Shown here: positions 41,751 to 50,892 of the stretch, piece after piece | Numbering within the stretch: the stretch's first letter is position 1 | Layout of the letters: every line of letters begins with the position of its first letter | DNA from: Hymenobacter aquaticus | GTDB taxonomy: Bacteria; Bacteroidota; Bacteroidia; Cytophagales; Hymenobacteraceae | Assembly (NCBI RefSeq): GCF_004765605.1 | Contig: NZ_SRLC01000001.1 | Span: 2,294,001-2,358,000, forward strand | Reading direction: 5' to 3' | DNA: 64,000 bases | The notes under the pieces: generated by a model | Seen by the model: only the letters and a program-made list of their open reading frames with translations | What the model was told of the DNA's origin: nothing | The model's database searches: none | Program-made: the position numbers and the translations under genes

Positions 41751-44084
41751 ATGCTACGAGAACCCACCGCCCGCCCTGTTGCTACCTCCCCGGCTTTTCC
41801 GTTCAAGACGACGCTGAGCCTGGAGCCGATTATTGCCTACTGGCGGGCCCGCGAAACCGACCCCAACCCCGGCGTGGCCCTGCTGGCCCGCTCCATCGGC
41901 GAGCAGGTAGCCGAGGCGCCCTGGTGCCGCGGCACCATTACCGACCTGAGCGTGCTCGACTGCAGCTGCGACCTGGTCGAGACGCTGATGATGGCCGTGT
42001 TTCCGCCCGCCTCCTTCGCCACCGACATCAGCGGGGCCGTGCCGCCGTTTCAGCGGCTGAGCTTCTACCACACGCCCCGGTTTGCCGACGTGCTGCTGAA
42101 CGCCAACAAAACGGTGAAGCAGCCCCTGAACTTCGACACCCGCACCATGGACATCTACATGGCCCGCATGGTGTACCAGCTGATTCTGGACAAGGTGTAC
42201 GGCGTGTACCTGCCCCTGCAAGGCACGATTATCTTCACCGTCCCGGACTATAACATCGGCTCCTACCGGCACTACGGCGTGGGTTACAACTCCACCTTCG
42301 TGGATGTGCGCGTGGTGGGCGAAAAACCCGAATTGACGCCCGAGCAGATTGAGCACCTGAGCCACAACCTGCACCGCGCCGACCTCTGGCACGAGCTGCT
42401 GCCGCCCGAGCGGTTCGAGCTGGAAGGCTTCAACATCCTGCACCTGGTCGACGTGACCGAGCAGGAAATTCTTTCTGAGCTGAAATACGACCTGCTGGAG
42501 CGTGACGTGCTCCAGGCCTCCGACCGGCTCGAACAGATTCAGGAGAAGCTGCGCGTGCTCTTTGGCCGGCCGTTTCTGCAGCTCGGCATTGCGGCCTACG
42601 ACGAGAAAAAGCAGGCTTTCGTGGACTTTGGCCGCAAAATCAACCATAGCTTCCTCACCAAGCAGCTCAACAATCAGGACGCCAGCTCGGGCTTCCGCCG
42701 CATCTACAACCAGCTCTTGCAGGACCGCCAGCCGCTGGTGCTCCAGAACGTAGAGCAGGCCGATATTCCCGAAGATCTGCGCCAGCAGATTCTGGGCATC
42801 GGCATCAAGAGCACCATCCTGGCTTTGCTGCCCTACGGCGACGATACGGTGGGGCTGCTGGAGCTGGGCTCGCCCAACATCGGCGACCTGGACGAGTTCT
42901 GCATCGAGCAGGTCACGCAGTTCGTGCCCTTGTTTGCGGTGGCCGTCAAGCGCAATTCCGAGGAAATCCAGACCCGGGTGCAGGCCATTATCAAGGAGAA
43001 GTTCACGGCCATTCACCCCACGATGGAGTGGCGCTTTACCGATGCGGCCCTGAACCTGCTCAACAAGATTGAGGACGGCAACAAAAACGCCGAAATGGAG
43101 GACATCGTCTTCCACGAGGTCTACCCGCTGCACGGCGCCAGCGACATTCGCGGCAGCAGCACGGCCCGCAACGAAGCCATTCAGGGCGACCTGATTGAGC
43201 ACCTGACCCTGGCCAACAAGGTCCTGAAAAAAGCCTCCGACTTCCAGCAGCTCCCGATTCTGGACGAGTTGAAGTTCTACGTCAACAAAAACCTGCGCCG
43301 CCTGCGCCAGGGCATCCTCACGGGCGACGAGGTCAGCATTTTCGAGTCGCTGAAGACGGAAGTGGAGCCGCTGTTCGAATATCTGGCTACCAATACGCCC
43401 GAGCTGCGGCCCGTTATTGCGCAGTACTGGAACAACATGGACCCCGAGCTGGGCATCCTCTACAAGCGCCGCAAGGACTTCGAGCAGAGCGTGACCCTGC
43501 TCAACGACACGGTGAGCGACTACCTCGACGAGGAAGAAGCCAAGGCCCAGGAGATGTTTCCGCACTACTTCCAGCGCTTCAAAACCGACGGCGTGGAGCA
43601 CAACATCTACGTGGGCGCGTCGCTGGTCGAAAACAAGCCGTTTGACCTGGTATTCCTGAAAAACCTGCGCCTCTGGCAATTGCTGGTGACGGTGGAAATC
43701 ACGCGCCGCACCGCCGCCCTCAAGGCTAAGCTGGCCGTGCCCCTGGAAACCACCCAGCTCATCCTGATTCACGGCCAGCCCCTGAGCATCCGCTTCCGCC
43801 AGGACGAGCGGCAGTTCGACGTGGACGGGGCCTACAACATCCGCTACGAAATCATCAAGAAGCGCGTGGACAAGGCCACCGTGCTGGGCACCGGCGAGCG
43901 GCTCACCCAGCCCGGTAAAATAGCCTTGGTTTACGCCCAGCTTCGCGAAGCCGCCGAGTACATGGAGTACATCGACTACCTGCAAGACCGCGGCCTGCTC
44001 ACACCCGAAGTAGAAGAGCTGGAGCTGGAAGAGCTGCAAGGCGTAAAAGGCCTGCTGGCCCTGCGGGTCACGGTGAAAATTTAA
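41751..44084 (+). CDS. Large GAF-domain protein
   Basis: 777 residues, cytoplasmic, no signal peptide. A GAF-like sensor domain lies about 310-420 (LQDRQPLVLQNVEQADIPED, IKSTILALLPYGDDTVGLLELG), preceded by a ~250-residue N-terminal region (DITDLSVLDCSC-type segment, IFTVPDYNIGSYRHYGVG). It is followed by a long helical region and a C-terminal module (VEHNIYVGASLVENKPFDLV, LQDRGLLTPEVEELELEELQ). No histidine kinase or diguanylate cyclase domain follows, so the output is unclear. Its TAA stop is the first word of an AATGTGCTCAGGTGCTAATG array. A role in sensing is inferred only from the GAF domain. Confidence 0.75.
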   Translation: MLREPTARPVATSPAFPFKTTLSLEPIIAYWRARETDPNPGVALLARSIGEQVAEAPWCRGTITDLSVLDCSCDLVETLMMAVFPPASFATDISGAVPPFQRLSFYHTPRFADVLLNANKTVKQPLNFDTRTMDIYMARMVYQLILDKVYGVYLPLQGTIIFTVPDYNIGSYRHYGVGYNSTFVDVRVVGEKPELTPEQIEHLSHNLHRADLWHELLPPERFELEGFNILHLVDVTEQEILSELKYDLLERDVLQASDRLEQIQEKLRVLFGRPFLQLGIAAYDEKKQAFVDFGRKINHSFLTKQLNNQDASSGFRRIYNQLLQDRQPLVLQNVEQADIPEDLRQQILGIGIKSTILALLPYGDDTVGLLELGSPNIGDLDEFCIEQVTQFVPLFAVAVKRNSEEIQTRVQAIIKEKFTAIHPTMEWRFTDAALNLLNKIEDGNKNAEMEDIVFHEVYPLHGASDIRGSSTARNEAIQGDLIEHLTLANKVLKKASDFQQLPILDELKFYVNKNLRRLRQGILTGDEVSIFESLKTEVEPLFEYLATNTPELRPVIAQYWNNMDPELGILYKRRKDFEQSVTLLNDTVSDYLDEEEAKAQEMFPHYFQRFKTDGVEHNIYVGASLVENKPFDLVFLKNLRLWQLLVTVEITRRTAALKAKLAVPLETTQLILIHGQPLSIRFRQDERQFDVDGAYNIRYEIIKKRVDKATVLGTGERLTQPGKIALVYAQLREAAEYMEYIDYLQDRGLLTPEVEELELEELQGVKGLLALRVTVKI

Positions 44085-44396
44085 TGTGCTCAGGTGCTAA
44101 TGTGGGAAATGTGCTAAGGCCAACCTCGTGTCATTACGAGCAACGCGAAGCAATCCGAAGGACAGCGTAGCTAATCCGTCCTCTGCAAGTGATAAACACT
44201 CTTTTACCAGAAAGCCCTTTATTCCAGTGGGAATAAAGGGCTTTTCACGTTAGAAGGCTGAGCACATTTCAGAGGACGGGTTAGCTAGGCTGTCCTTCGG
44301 ATTGCTTCGGCTTGTGCCTCGCAATGACACGTCTTTTCATTTTGCACATTCTACCACATTAGCACATCAGCACATTTTCCACATTAGCACATTAGC
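44082..44396. repeat. Composite inverted-repeat element (AATGTG outer arrays, type II arms, core hairpin)
   Basis: Outer arrays 44082-44117 (TAATGTGCTCAGGTGCTAAT...) and ~44345-44396 (CACATTAGCACATCAGCACA...) face each other. Inside, type II arms 44127-44185 (CGTGTCATTACGAGCAACGC...) and 44270-44332 pair over about 59 bases with a few mismatches. The centre is the core hairpin GAAAGCCCTTTATTCC / GGAATAAAGGGCTTTTC (44210-44236). It fills the 307-base gap between convergent genes, and both stop codons (44082-44084 and 44392-44394) lie within the outer arrays. Confidence 0.92.
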
Positions 44397-45048
44397 GTCT
44401 CCACCAGAGCTGTAGGCCGGAGCGCAACAGAACCAGCCAGCCCAGGCCGGCGGCGAAGCCGGCCAGCACGTCGGTAGCGTAGTGCACGTGCAGGTAGATG
44501 CGCGTCAGGCCGATGAGTACGGCCCAAAGCACCAAGCCCAGGCCCAGCAGCGGGTGCCGGCCGTGGCGCCAGAGCAGCCAGGCCACGCAGCCGTAGAGCG
44601 CCGTGCCAATCATGGCGTGGCCGCTGGGGAAGCTCAGGCCCACTTGCGGAAACAGGGCCGTATCGGGGCGCAGGCGGTGAAAGTGGGTTTTGAACAGCTG
44701 GTTGAGCAGGGCGCTGCCCGCCACGGCCAGAAAAACTTCCAGGGCCTCGCGCCGCCGCTTGCGCCACGCCAGCCCCAGCGGAACTATCACGCCGGCCGCT
44801 ACCAGAAACGGTGCCGAGGCAAAGAAGGTAACGCCTACCACCCAGGGCGTGAGGGCCGGGGCGGCGGCCCGCAGCTGGTCTACGTAGTCGAAAGCCGCTT
44901 GGTCCAGCAGCATGGAGCGCTGCTCGAACACGACCCGGGTGAGGTAGTAAAAGGCGGTCAGCGTCGTCAGAAACACCAGCAGCAGCACGCCTACTTCCAC
45001 GGCCAGAAAGGTCAGCAGGGTAAGCAGGCGGGTATAAAGCTTTTGCAT
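44392..45048 (-). CDS. PAP2 family membrane phosphatase, copy 1
   Basis: 218 residues from ATG 45048; the frame continues upstream toward the tRNA gene, but MQKLYTRLLTLL is the sensible start. About six membrane helices. The phosphatidic acid phosphatase signature is complete: KTHFHRLRPD (KxxxxxxRP), PSGH in LSFPSGHAMIG, and LTRIYLHVHYATDV (SRxxxxxH-like with T for S). It removes phosphate from lipid phosphates, for example undecaprenyl or phosphatidyl phosphates, on the periplasmic face. It is paralogous to the gene at 45348-46067, with tRNA-Leu between the two. Confidence 0.9.
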   Translation of the reverse strand: MQKLYTRLLTLLTFLAVEVGVLLLVFLTTLTAFYYLTRVVFEQRSMLLDQAAFDYVDQLRAAAPALTPWVVGVTFFASAPFLVAAGVIVPLGLAWRKRRREALEVFLAVAGSALLNQLFKTHFHRLRPDTALFPQVGLSFPSGHAMIGTALYGCVAWLLWRHGRHPLLGLGLVLWAVLIGLTRIYLHVHYATDVLAGFAAGLGWLVLLRSGLQLWWRR

Positions 45049-45104
45049 GGCAGCCGGGAAGCGGGGAATGAACCAGGAAAAGAAACAACCGGAACGGGCC
45101 GAAA

Positions 45105-45136
45105 ACAAAAAAGCCGACCCTTTCGGATCGGCTTTT
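45105..45136 (-). terminator. Terminator of tRNA-Leu
   Basis: On the - strand AAAAGCCGATCC / GGGTCGGCTTTT (one mismatch) is followed by TTGTTTTC, directly after the tRNA 3' end. Confidence 0.85.
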
Positions 45137-45138
45137 CG

Positions 45139-45223
45139 TGGTGCGCTCGGAGAGACTCGAACTCTCACACCTTGCGGAACTGCCGCCTGAAGACAGCGCG
45201 TCTACCAATTTCGCCACAAGCGC
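45139..45223 (-). tRNA. tRNA-Leu, anticodon CAG
   Basis: 85 bases with an encoded CCA end. The acceptor stem GCGCTTG/CGAGCGC pairs with one G-T, then discriminator A. The anticodon stem CTGTC/GGCAG encloses the loop TTCAGGC, giving anticodon CAG. A long variable arm of class II type (GTTCCGCAAGG region) and the T-loop GTTCGAGTC are present. It reads CTG codons, the commonest Leu codon in this GC-rich window. It sits between two PAP2 genes; no integrase is nearby. Confidence 0.95.
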
Positions 45224-45347
45224 ATCTTGGTGTTAATCAACTGGCCGCCCTACCGGGGGTGTCTTTCAACGATGCAAAGATACAGCGGCCCGATTCATTT
45301 TATCAAGCCTTGAGCAAAAAAAATCGTGAAAAATCTTTGTCTAAATG

Positions 45348-46067
45348 CTATTCAGGCTGTTTTTCAGCTAATTGCGGTGCGTATTTAAATCGATTTTTTA
45401 CTGTTTTCTCGATTTGCTGGAGCAGCGGAATGGCAATCAGCAGCCAAACCAGGCCGGCGGCGAAGCCCGCCAGCACGTCGGAGGCGTAGTGCACCCGCAG
45501 ATACACGCGCGTCAGGCCAATGAGCAGAATCAGCGCGGCTAACAGGGCCACCAGCACCCGGCGCAGCACCGGGTGTCGGCGCACGTGCGTTAGCACCAGG
45601 TAAATCAGCAGGCCGTAGAACGAGGCGCTGATCATGGCGTGGCCGCTGGGAAAGCTCAGCCCCGAGGCCGACACCAGCGGCAGCAGGGGCCGGGGCCGCT
45701 GGTAGGTGTTTTTCAGCAGCAGGTTCAACGAGATGCTGCCCAGGGCCACGACCGGCACCAGCAGGGTGTACCAGCGGTGCCGCCGCACGAACAGAAAGTA
45801 GCCGATCAGCAGCAGCGCCAGGGCCGTAATGAAGTTGCGCGAGGCCAGAAACGTTATTTCCTCTACCCACCCGCTCTGGTTGTCGCCGAGCAGGTGCCGG
45901 GTCCAGTGAAACGCCCGGGCGTCGAAAACGGCGGCATCCTGATTCAGCACCTGGCGGCCCAGCGCCAGAAACCCGGCCACGCCCAGCACCCCGATCAGCA
46001 GGGTCAGGGCAAACTCGGCCGTGAACAGCATAAAGCCCGCGAGCAGCCGGCGGAAGTAGTTGGTCAT
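45348..46067 (-). CDS. PAP2 family membrane phosphatase, copy 2
   Basis: 239 residues. About six membrane helices. PAP2 signature: KNTYQRPRPLLP, GLSFPSGHAMIS, and LTRVYLRVHYASDVLAGFA. Similarity to the copy at 44392-45048 runs through all motifs and the following helix (DVLAGFAAGL in both). Before the stop it carries a basic tail (KTVKNRFKYAPQLAEKQPE). The 5' flank is divergent to the methyltransferase. Lipid phosphate phosphatase; exact substrate not predictable. Confidence 0.9.
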   Translation of the reverse strand: MTNYFRRLLAGFMLFTAEFALTLLIGVLGVAGFLALGRQVLNQDAAVFDARAFHWTRHLLGDNQSGWVEEITFLASRNFITALALLLIGYFLFVRRHRWYTLLVPVVALGSISLNLLLKNTYQRPRPLLPLVSASGLSFPSGHAMISASFYGLLIYLVLTHVRRHPVLRRVLVALLAALILLIGLTRVYLRVHYASDVLAGFAAGLVWLLIAIPLLQQIEKTVKNRFKYAPQLAEKQPE

Positions 46068-46182
46068 TGCGGCGTATAAAAAGTACGACTAGCTTGCATA
46101 CGACGGCGGCGGGCTTGCGGCTGCTGTTATTGCCTTGCTTCGGCGGCCGGCCCCAGCTGACCGCGCTATTTTTCCGTGTGTA

Positions 46183-46821
46183 ATGTCTCTCGCCGATGCC
46201 GGTTTCGACCGGGTAGCTGCTTTCTACGATCCGCTGGCCCGCCTCGTGTTTGGCGACGCCCTGCGGCGCGCCCAGCAGTGGGCCCTGCAAGCTCTGCCGG
46301 CCGGCCGGCCCCGGGTGCTCATTATCGGGGGCGGCACGGGCTGGGTGCTGGGCGAAGTGCTGCAACGCCAGCCCGAGGCCCGGGTGCTGTACCTGGAAGC
46401 CTCGGCCGTGATGCTGGCCAAGTCGCGCGAGACGCTGCTGCGCCAGCACCCGCAGCGGGCCGGGCAGGTCGAGTTCCGGCTGGGCACCGAGCAGGCTTTG
46501 CAGGCCACCGAGTCGTTCGACGCCATCATCACCTTCTTTTTCCTGGATCTGTTTGCCCCCGAGCGGCTACGGGCCATCCTGAGCCGGCTCAACCAGGCGC
46601 GGCGGCCCGCCGCGCCCTGGCTGGTCGCCGATTTCCGACCGGCCCGCCCCCTCTGGCAACGGGGGCTGCTGGCGGCCATGTACGGCTTTTTTCGCCTTAC
46701 CACCGGCATCAGCGGCCGGCAGATGCCCGACCTGGGGCGGGAACTGGCCGCTTTTGGGTTACGGCGGCAGCAACAGCAGCTGTTTTTCCGGGGCATGGTC
46801 GAAGGCGCGGTATTCGGCTGA
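46183..46821 (+). CDS. Class I SAM-dependent methyltransferase
   Basis: 212 residues from ATG 46183. Rossmann methyltransferase: motif I VLIIGGGTGWVLGEVL, acidic strand-2 end VLYLEASAVML, post-I QVEFRLGTEQ, and FDAIITFFFLDLF as motif IV-like region. N-terminal DRVAAFYDPLARLVFG resembles UbiE/COQ5-like small-molecule methyltransferases. Substrate unknown; demethylmenaquinone or a lipid is conceivable. Cytoplasmic. Confidence 0.85.
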   Translation: MSLADAGFDRVAAFYDPLARLVFGDALRRAQQWALQALPAGRPRVLIIGGGTGWVLGEVLQRQPEARVLYLEASAVMLAKSRETLLRQHPQRAGQVEFRLGTEQALQATESFDAIITFFFLDLFAPERLRAILSRLNQARRPAAPWLVADFRPARPLWQRGLLAAMYGFFRLTTGISGRQMPDLGRELAAFGLRRQQQQLFFRGMVEGAVFG

Positions 46822-46943
46822 ATCGGCCCGCGGCCGGGGGTATTCTGCGCTGGATGCGGAAAATCTATTGGGCCGTAGGCGCCTAACTAGCCCCAGCCGC
46901 CCTATTTTTAGGCATCCATCCTTGCTTACTCCTTCCTGAATCT

Positions 46944-48779
46944 ATGCGGAAATCTGCCGCCACTCTCCTGCTGGCCCTGGCTTTGCCCGTCGCGGCCCTG
47001 GCCCAGGCCCCCGTTCACTACAGCGTCGCGTTTCCAAATGCGGTACACCACGAAGCCCAGGTAACGGTCGTGTTTTCGGAGCTGCCCAGTGGCCCCTTGC
47101 AGGTGCGCATGGCCCGCAGCTCGCCGGGCCGCTACGCCCTGCACGAGTTTGCCAAAAACGTGTACGACGTGAAAGCCACCGACTCGAAAGGCAAAGCCCT
47201 GGCCATCAGCCGGCCCGACCCCTACGGCTGGGACGTGAGCGGCCACGACGGCACCGTGCGCTTCACCTACACCCTGTTTGGCGACCGGACCGACGGCACC
47301 TACGCCGGCATCGACCAGGTGCACGCCCACCTGAACATGCCCGCCACGCTGGCCTACGGCAAAGGCCAGGAACAGCGGCCGGCGGAGGTGAAGTTTGAGC
47401 TGCCGGCCGGCTGGCAGGCCGCCACCCAGCTGCGCCCCGATGCCGCCAAGGGTACCTACTACGCGCCCAACATGCAGTACCTGATGGACAGCCCGACCTC
47501 GCTGGGGCCGCAGAAAGTGCGCACCTGGCAGCAGCAGGGCCGCACCATCGAAATGGCGGTGCTGCACGAGGGCACCGATGCCGAGCTGGACGCCTACGTG
47601 GAGCAAACCAAGAAAATCGTGCGGGAGGCCGCCGCCGTCTTCGGCGAGCTGCCCGCCTACGACTTCGGCCGCTACACCTTCGTGGCCAACTACCTGCCCC
47701 AAACCAGCGGCGACGGGATGGAACACCGCAACTCGACCTCGCTGACCAGCAACCGCCCCCTGCGCGGCCCCGGCGCGCTGGACAACCTGGGCACCGTGTC
47801 GCACGAGTTTTTCCACGCCTGGAACGTGGAGCGCATCCGCCCCCGCGACCTGGAGCCCTTCGACTTCGACCGGGCCAACATGAGCAACTCGCTCTGGTTT
47901 GCCGAGGGCTTCACCCAGTACTACGGCGAGCTGCTGCTGCGCCGGGCTGGCATCTACTCCGACGAGCAGTACTGCCAGGAGGCGCTGTCGGGGCTGGTTA
48001 GCGCCCTGCTGACCGCGCCGGGAGCCGCCCGCTACTCGCCGGTGCAGATGAGCCAGCAGGCCCCCTTCGTGGATGCCGCCGCCGCCATCGACCCCAACAA
48101 CCGCAGCAACACGTATCTGTCGTACTATTACATCGGCGGGGCCAATGCCCTGGCTTTGGACCTGCTGCTGCGCCAGAACCACAAAACCACGCTCGATGCC
48201 TACATGCGGGCCATGTGGGAGCAGCACGGCAAGGAGCAGCAGAACTACGCCCCGGCCAAGCCCTACACCCTGGCCGATTTGCAGCGGGTGCTGGGCCAGG
48301 TAAGCAAGGACACGGCCTTCGCCGGGCAGTTTTTCCGCCAGCACATCCTGGGCCACGAGCTGCCGAAGTTTGACGAGCTGCTGGCCCCGGCCGGCCTGCT
48401 AGTGCGCCGCGCCCGCGCCGGGCAGGTGGCATTGGGCAGCCGCCTGAGCTTCAACTCCGCCGACAGCACCGCCTCCATCGGCACGCCGTTTCTGGGCAGC
48501 CCCCTCTACCAGGCCGGACTCGACCGGGAAGACGTGCTGCGCACAATCGACGGGCAGCGCCTGAGCAGCCCCAAAGCCGTGCAGGAGCTGCTGGCGGCCC
48601 GCAAGCCCGGCGACGTGGTGGCCGTGGAATACCGCACCCGGGGCGGCCTGCGCACCGCTCAGCTCACCCTGACCGAGGACCCGACCTTGGAAGTAGTACC
48701 CTACGAAACGGTGCAGCGGCCCGTAACCAAAGCCATGAAGAAGTTCCGGGCCGACTGGCTGAACGGCAAAGCCAGGTAG
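46944..48779 (+). CDS. M61 family glycyl aminopeptidase with PDZ domain
   Basis: 611 residues. Signal peptide RKSAATLLLALALPVAALAQ, so extracytoplasmic. N-terminal beta domain (YSVAFPNAVHHEAQVTV). The catalytic gluzincin domain has HEFFH in VSHEFFHAWNVERIRP (His287, Glu288, His291) and the third ligand Glu in WFAEGFTQYYGELL. A C-terminal PDZ domain runs about 495-590 (FLGSPLYQAGLDREDVLRTI). This is the standard M61 architecture. A strong terminator follows the gene. Confidence 0.95.
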   Translation: MRKSAATLLLALALPVAALAQAPVHYSVAFPNAVHHEAQVTVVFSELPSGPLQVRMARSSPGRYALHEFAKNVYDVKATDSKGKALAISRPDPYGWDVSGHDGTVRFTYTLFGDRTDGTYAGIDQVHAHLNMPATLAYGKGQEQRPAEVKFELPAGWQAATQLRPDAAKGTYYAPNMQYLMDSPTSLGPQKVRTWQQQGRTIEMAVLHEGTDAELDAYVEQTKKIVREAAAVFGELPAYDFGRYTFVANYLPQTSGDGMEHRNSTSLTSNRPLRGPGALDNLGTVSHEFFHAWNVERIRPRDLEPFDFDRANMSNSLWFAEGFTQYYGELLLRRAGIYSDEQYCQEALSGLVSALLTAPGAARYSPVQMSQQAPFVDAAAAIDPNNRSNTYLSYYYIGGANALALDLLLRQNHKTTLDAYMRAMWEQHGKEQQNYAPAKPYTLADLQRVLGQVSKDTAFAGQFFRQHILGHELPKFDELLAPAGLLVRRARAGQVALGSRLSFNSADSTASIGTPFLGSPLYQAGLDREDVLRTIDGQRLSSPKAVQELLAARKPGDVVAVEYRTRGGLRTAQLTLTEDPTLEVVPYETVQRPVTKAMKKFRADWLNGKAR

Positions 48780-48794
48780 CCGCTGCTTAGCCTG

Positions 48795-48830
48795 AAGAAG
48801 GGACGCCAGATGCTGGCGTCCCTTCTTTAT
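48795..48830 (+). terminator. Intrinsic terminator
   Basis: A 15-bp perfect stem AAGAAGGGACGCCAG/CTGGCGTCCCTTCTT with a 3-base loop (ATG) is followed by a short T-run. It ends the M61 transcript. Confidence 0.9.
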
Positions 48831-48894
48831 TAGCGTATTTGCTCTCCGGGCTTCCGCCTGCCTGTACGATTTTCCCGTTTTCGTCCCCCACTCC

Positions 48895-50109
48895 ATGCCC
48901 CGCGACTCCCGCCTGCGGCTGCTCTACGCCATTATCCTGCTGGATGTCATTGTGGGAGCGGCCATTGGGCCGATTATGCCGGAGTTTGTGCGCGGACTGC
49001 CCCAACCGCAGCTGTGGCTGTCGGTGGGCACGGCGCTGTTTCTGGGCGTGCAGCTGTTTTCGGCCCCGGTGCTGGGCAAGCTCTCCGACGGCTTTGGGCG
49101 GCGGCCCATTCTGATTGTGGCGGCCCTGGGCACATTGCTGGCCAACTGCCTGCTGCTGCCGGTGCGGGCCGGGCTTTACTTCACTAACCGCCTGAGCGAC
49201 GGACTCACCAACGGCATGTACGCCACCGTCCGCTCGGCCATTACCGACGTTTCGGCCAAGGAGGACCTGTTCAAAAACCTGGGCATCGAGGGCGCCATTA
49301 TTTCCCTGGGCTTCGTGCTGGGCCCGATGGCGGCCGGCGTGCTGCTTACCACGCTGGCCGTGCCCCCGGGCCGGCAGGCCAGCGTCGTGGTAGGGTTGGC
49401 CGTGGCCCTGGCCGCCCTGAACGTGCTGCTCAGTCTGGCCCTGCGCGAAACCCACACGCAGCGCACCGGTGTGCGCGGGGCCGAGCTGCGCGCCGAGCTG
49501 AGCCGCTCAGTCAACGTGCTGACCATCTGGAGCCGCCTGCAGGCCAAGGACACGTCCGGCCGGGGCCTGCGGGCCATTGTATGGATGCAGGTGGCTCTGA
49601 CGATGAGCACGGGCTATTATTTCTACTTCGTACCCTTTGCCAGCCTGGGGCCGCAGCGCATGGACGCGCAGGCGCTGTCGTACTTTTTCATGTTTTTCGG
49701 TAGCCTCAGCATTGCCATCAACTACATCTTCTACACGTATTTCGCCGACCGGATCAACCAGCGCAAAGCCATTTTCCGGCTGGCCCTGGTGAGCGTACCG
49801 GTGCTGGCGGCCTACGGGCTGGTAGGCGCTTCCCGGCCCCTGCTCTACCTCATTATCACCCTCGACTGCCTGACGCTGTCCTTGATTCAGGGCTTGCTGG
49901 AGGGGCTGCTGGCCCAGCGCACTACGGAGGAAGACCGGGGCGAGATTTTCGGGCTGAACCAGGCGGTGCAGGGCCTGGCCAGCTTTGCTACTATTCTGGT
50001 GTGCGGCGGGCTGTCGGTGGTGCGCCTGGAGCTGCCCTTTGCCTGGTTTGCCGCCTGCATGGCCGCCGTAGCCTGGCAGGCGTGGCGCAGCCTGCGGCCG
50101 GCGGCTTAG
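48895..50109 (+). CDS. MFS transporter, TetA-like drug efflux type
   Basis: 404 residues, 12 membrane helices. MFS motif A lies between helices 2 and 3: GKLSDGFGRRPILI. AAGVLLTTLAVPPGR and LSLALRETHT follow, as in TetA/multidrug antiporters of the DHA1 type. A second cytoplasmic loop motif, YFADRINQRKAIFRLALVSV, is after helix 8. It is expected to exchange a small molecule for H+; substrate not predictable. Its stop shares bases with the stop of the convergent gene (TTAG). Confidence 0.9.
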   Translation: MPRDSRLRLLYAIILLDVIVGAAIGPIMPEFVRGLPQPQLWLSVGTALFLGVQLFSAPVLGKLSDGFGRRPILIVAALGTLLANCLLLPVRAGLYFTNRLSDGLTNGMYATVRSAITDVSAKEDLFKNLGIEGAIISLGFVLGPMAAGVLLTTLAVPPGRQASVVVGLAVALAALNVLLSLALRETHTQRTGVRGAELRAELSRSVNVLTIWSRLQAKDTSGRGLRAIVWMQVALTMSTGYYFYFVPFASLGPQRMDAQALSYFFMFFGSLSIAINYIFYTYFADRINQRKAIFRLALVSVPVLAAYGLVGASRPLLYLIITLDCLTLSLIQGLLEGLLAQRTTEEDRGEIFGLNQAVQGLASFATILVCGGLSVVRLELPFAWFAACMAAVAWQAWRSLRPAA

Positions 50110-50759
50110 TCGGGAAAGTAAATCCGGAAGCAGATCAGCACCAGCACCATAATAGCGCCCAGGACCATGATGCGCAGGCCGTGGGCCCGGTCGGGGGCGG
50201 TGAAGGCGTGGACCTTGCGGCCGTCGGGCAGGGTTTTGCGGTGCGTGTGCAGGTGCCAGCCGATGAAGAAGGCAAACAGCCCACCCAGCAGGGCCGTGAC
50301 GTAGCCCCAGGCAATCCAGGCTTTCTGCGACGGTTCGGGCCGGGCCAGGTCGGCGTTGCGCTGCTGGCGCAGCAGCCGGGCCGCTTCCGGGCTGATGACG
50401 TTGCCCCGCTCCTGCAGAATCTGGCGGGCCAGCGTCACGTCGAAGCTGTTCCACTCGTCGGGCTTGAGCAGCACGTCCATCAGCTCGGCGTCGGTGAAGG
50501 CGAACAGGTAGTGGTCGGGGGCCACCTGGGCGGTGAGCTGCTGGTTCTGGGCCTCCTCCAGGGCCCGGGCCTGCTCAAAATCCCCGGGATGCAACTTTAC
50601 CACGAAATGGGTGCTCGTAGCGTTGTTGGCGAAGCTGGGGTCGAAGGCGGGCCGGTCGAAGCTGGTTTCGAATGCCACCGCGTGCTGCCGCAGCAGCTCG
50701 AGCAGCGGGGCGGCAACTTCCGGGTTGGGAAACTGTTGGTAGAAAACGAATTCGGTCAT
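50106..50759 (-). CDS. DUF2007-like putative signal-transducing membrane protein
   Basis: 217 residues. The first ~100 residues are cytoplasmic and resemble the DUF2007 / prokaryotic signal-transducing fold (FPNPEVAAPLLELLRQHAVAFE, then VAPDHYLFAFTDAELMDVLL). Two membrane helices follow near 147-167 (WIAWGYVTALLGGLFAFFIG) and 195-214 (MVLGAIMVLVLICFRIYF). No enzyme motif. It is tail to tail with the MFS gene, the two stop codons overlapping by four bases. Function unknown. Confidence 0.75.
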   Translation of the reverse strand: MTEFVFYQQFPNPEVAAPLLELLRQHAVAFETSFDRPAFDPSFANNATSTHFVVKLHPGDFEQARALEEAQNQQLTAQVAPDHYLFAFTDAELMDVLLKPDEWNSFDVTLARQILQERGNVISPEAARLLRQQRNADLARPEPSQKAWIAWGYVTALLGGLFAFFIGWHLHTHRKTLPDGRKVHAFTAPDRAHGLRIMVLGAIMVLVLICFRIYFPD

Positions 50760-50892
50760 GCGCAGCCAAATGGAAAGGGTGCTAGATACCGTAATTTTGC
50801 CAGCCGGCCCACGCCGGGCATTCTTTTTCCTGCGCCGGGGTTTCGTATCTTGGTCAGCCGCTTATTTGTTACTTCCTCATTGCTTTTCCGCT

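Noticed and set aside
41754..44039. A 761-residue open frame on the - strand
   Set aside because: Antisense to the GAF-domain gene, in codon positions dictated by its GC-rich third bases.
45139..45223. tRNA-Leu as an integration (att) site
   Set aside because: No integrase gene and no direct repeat of the tRNA 3' end in the window.
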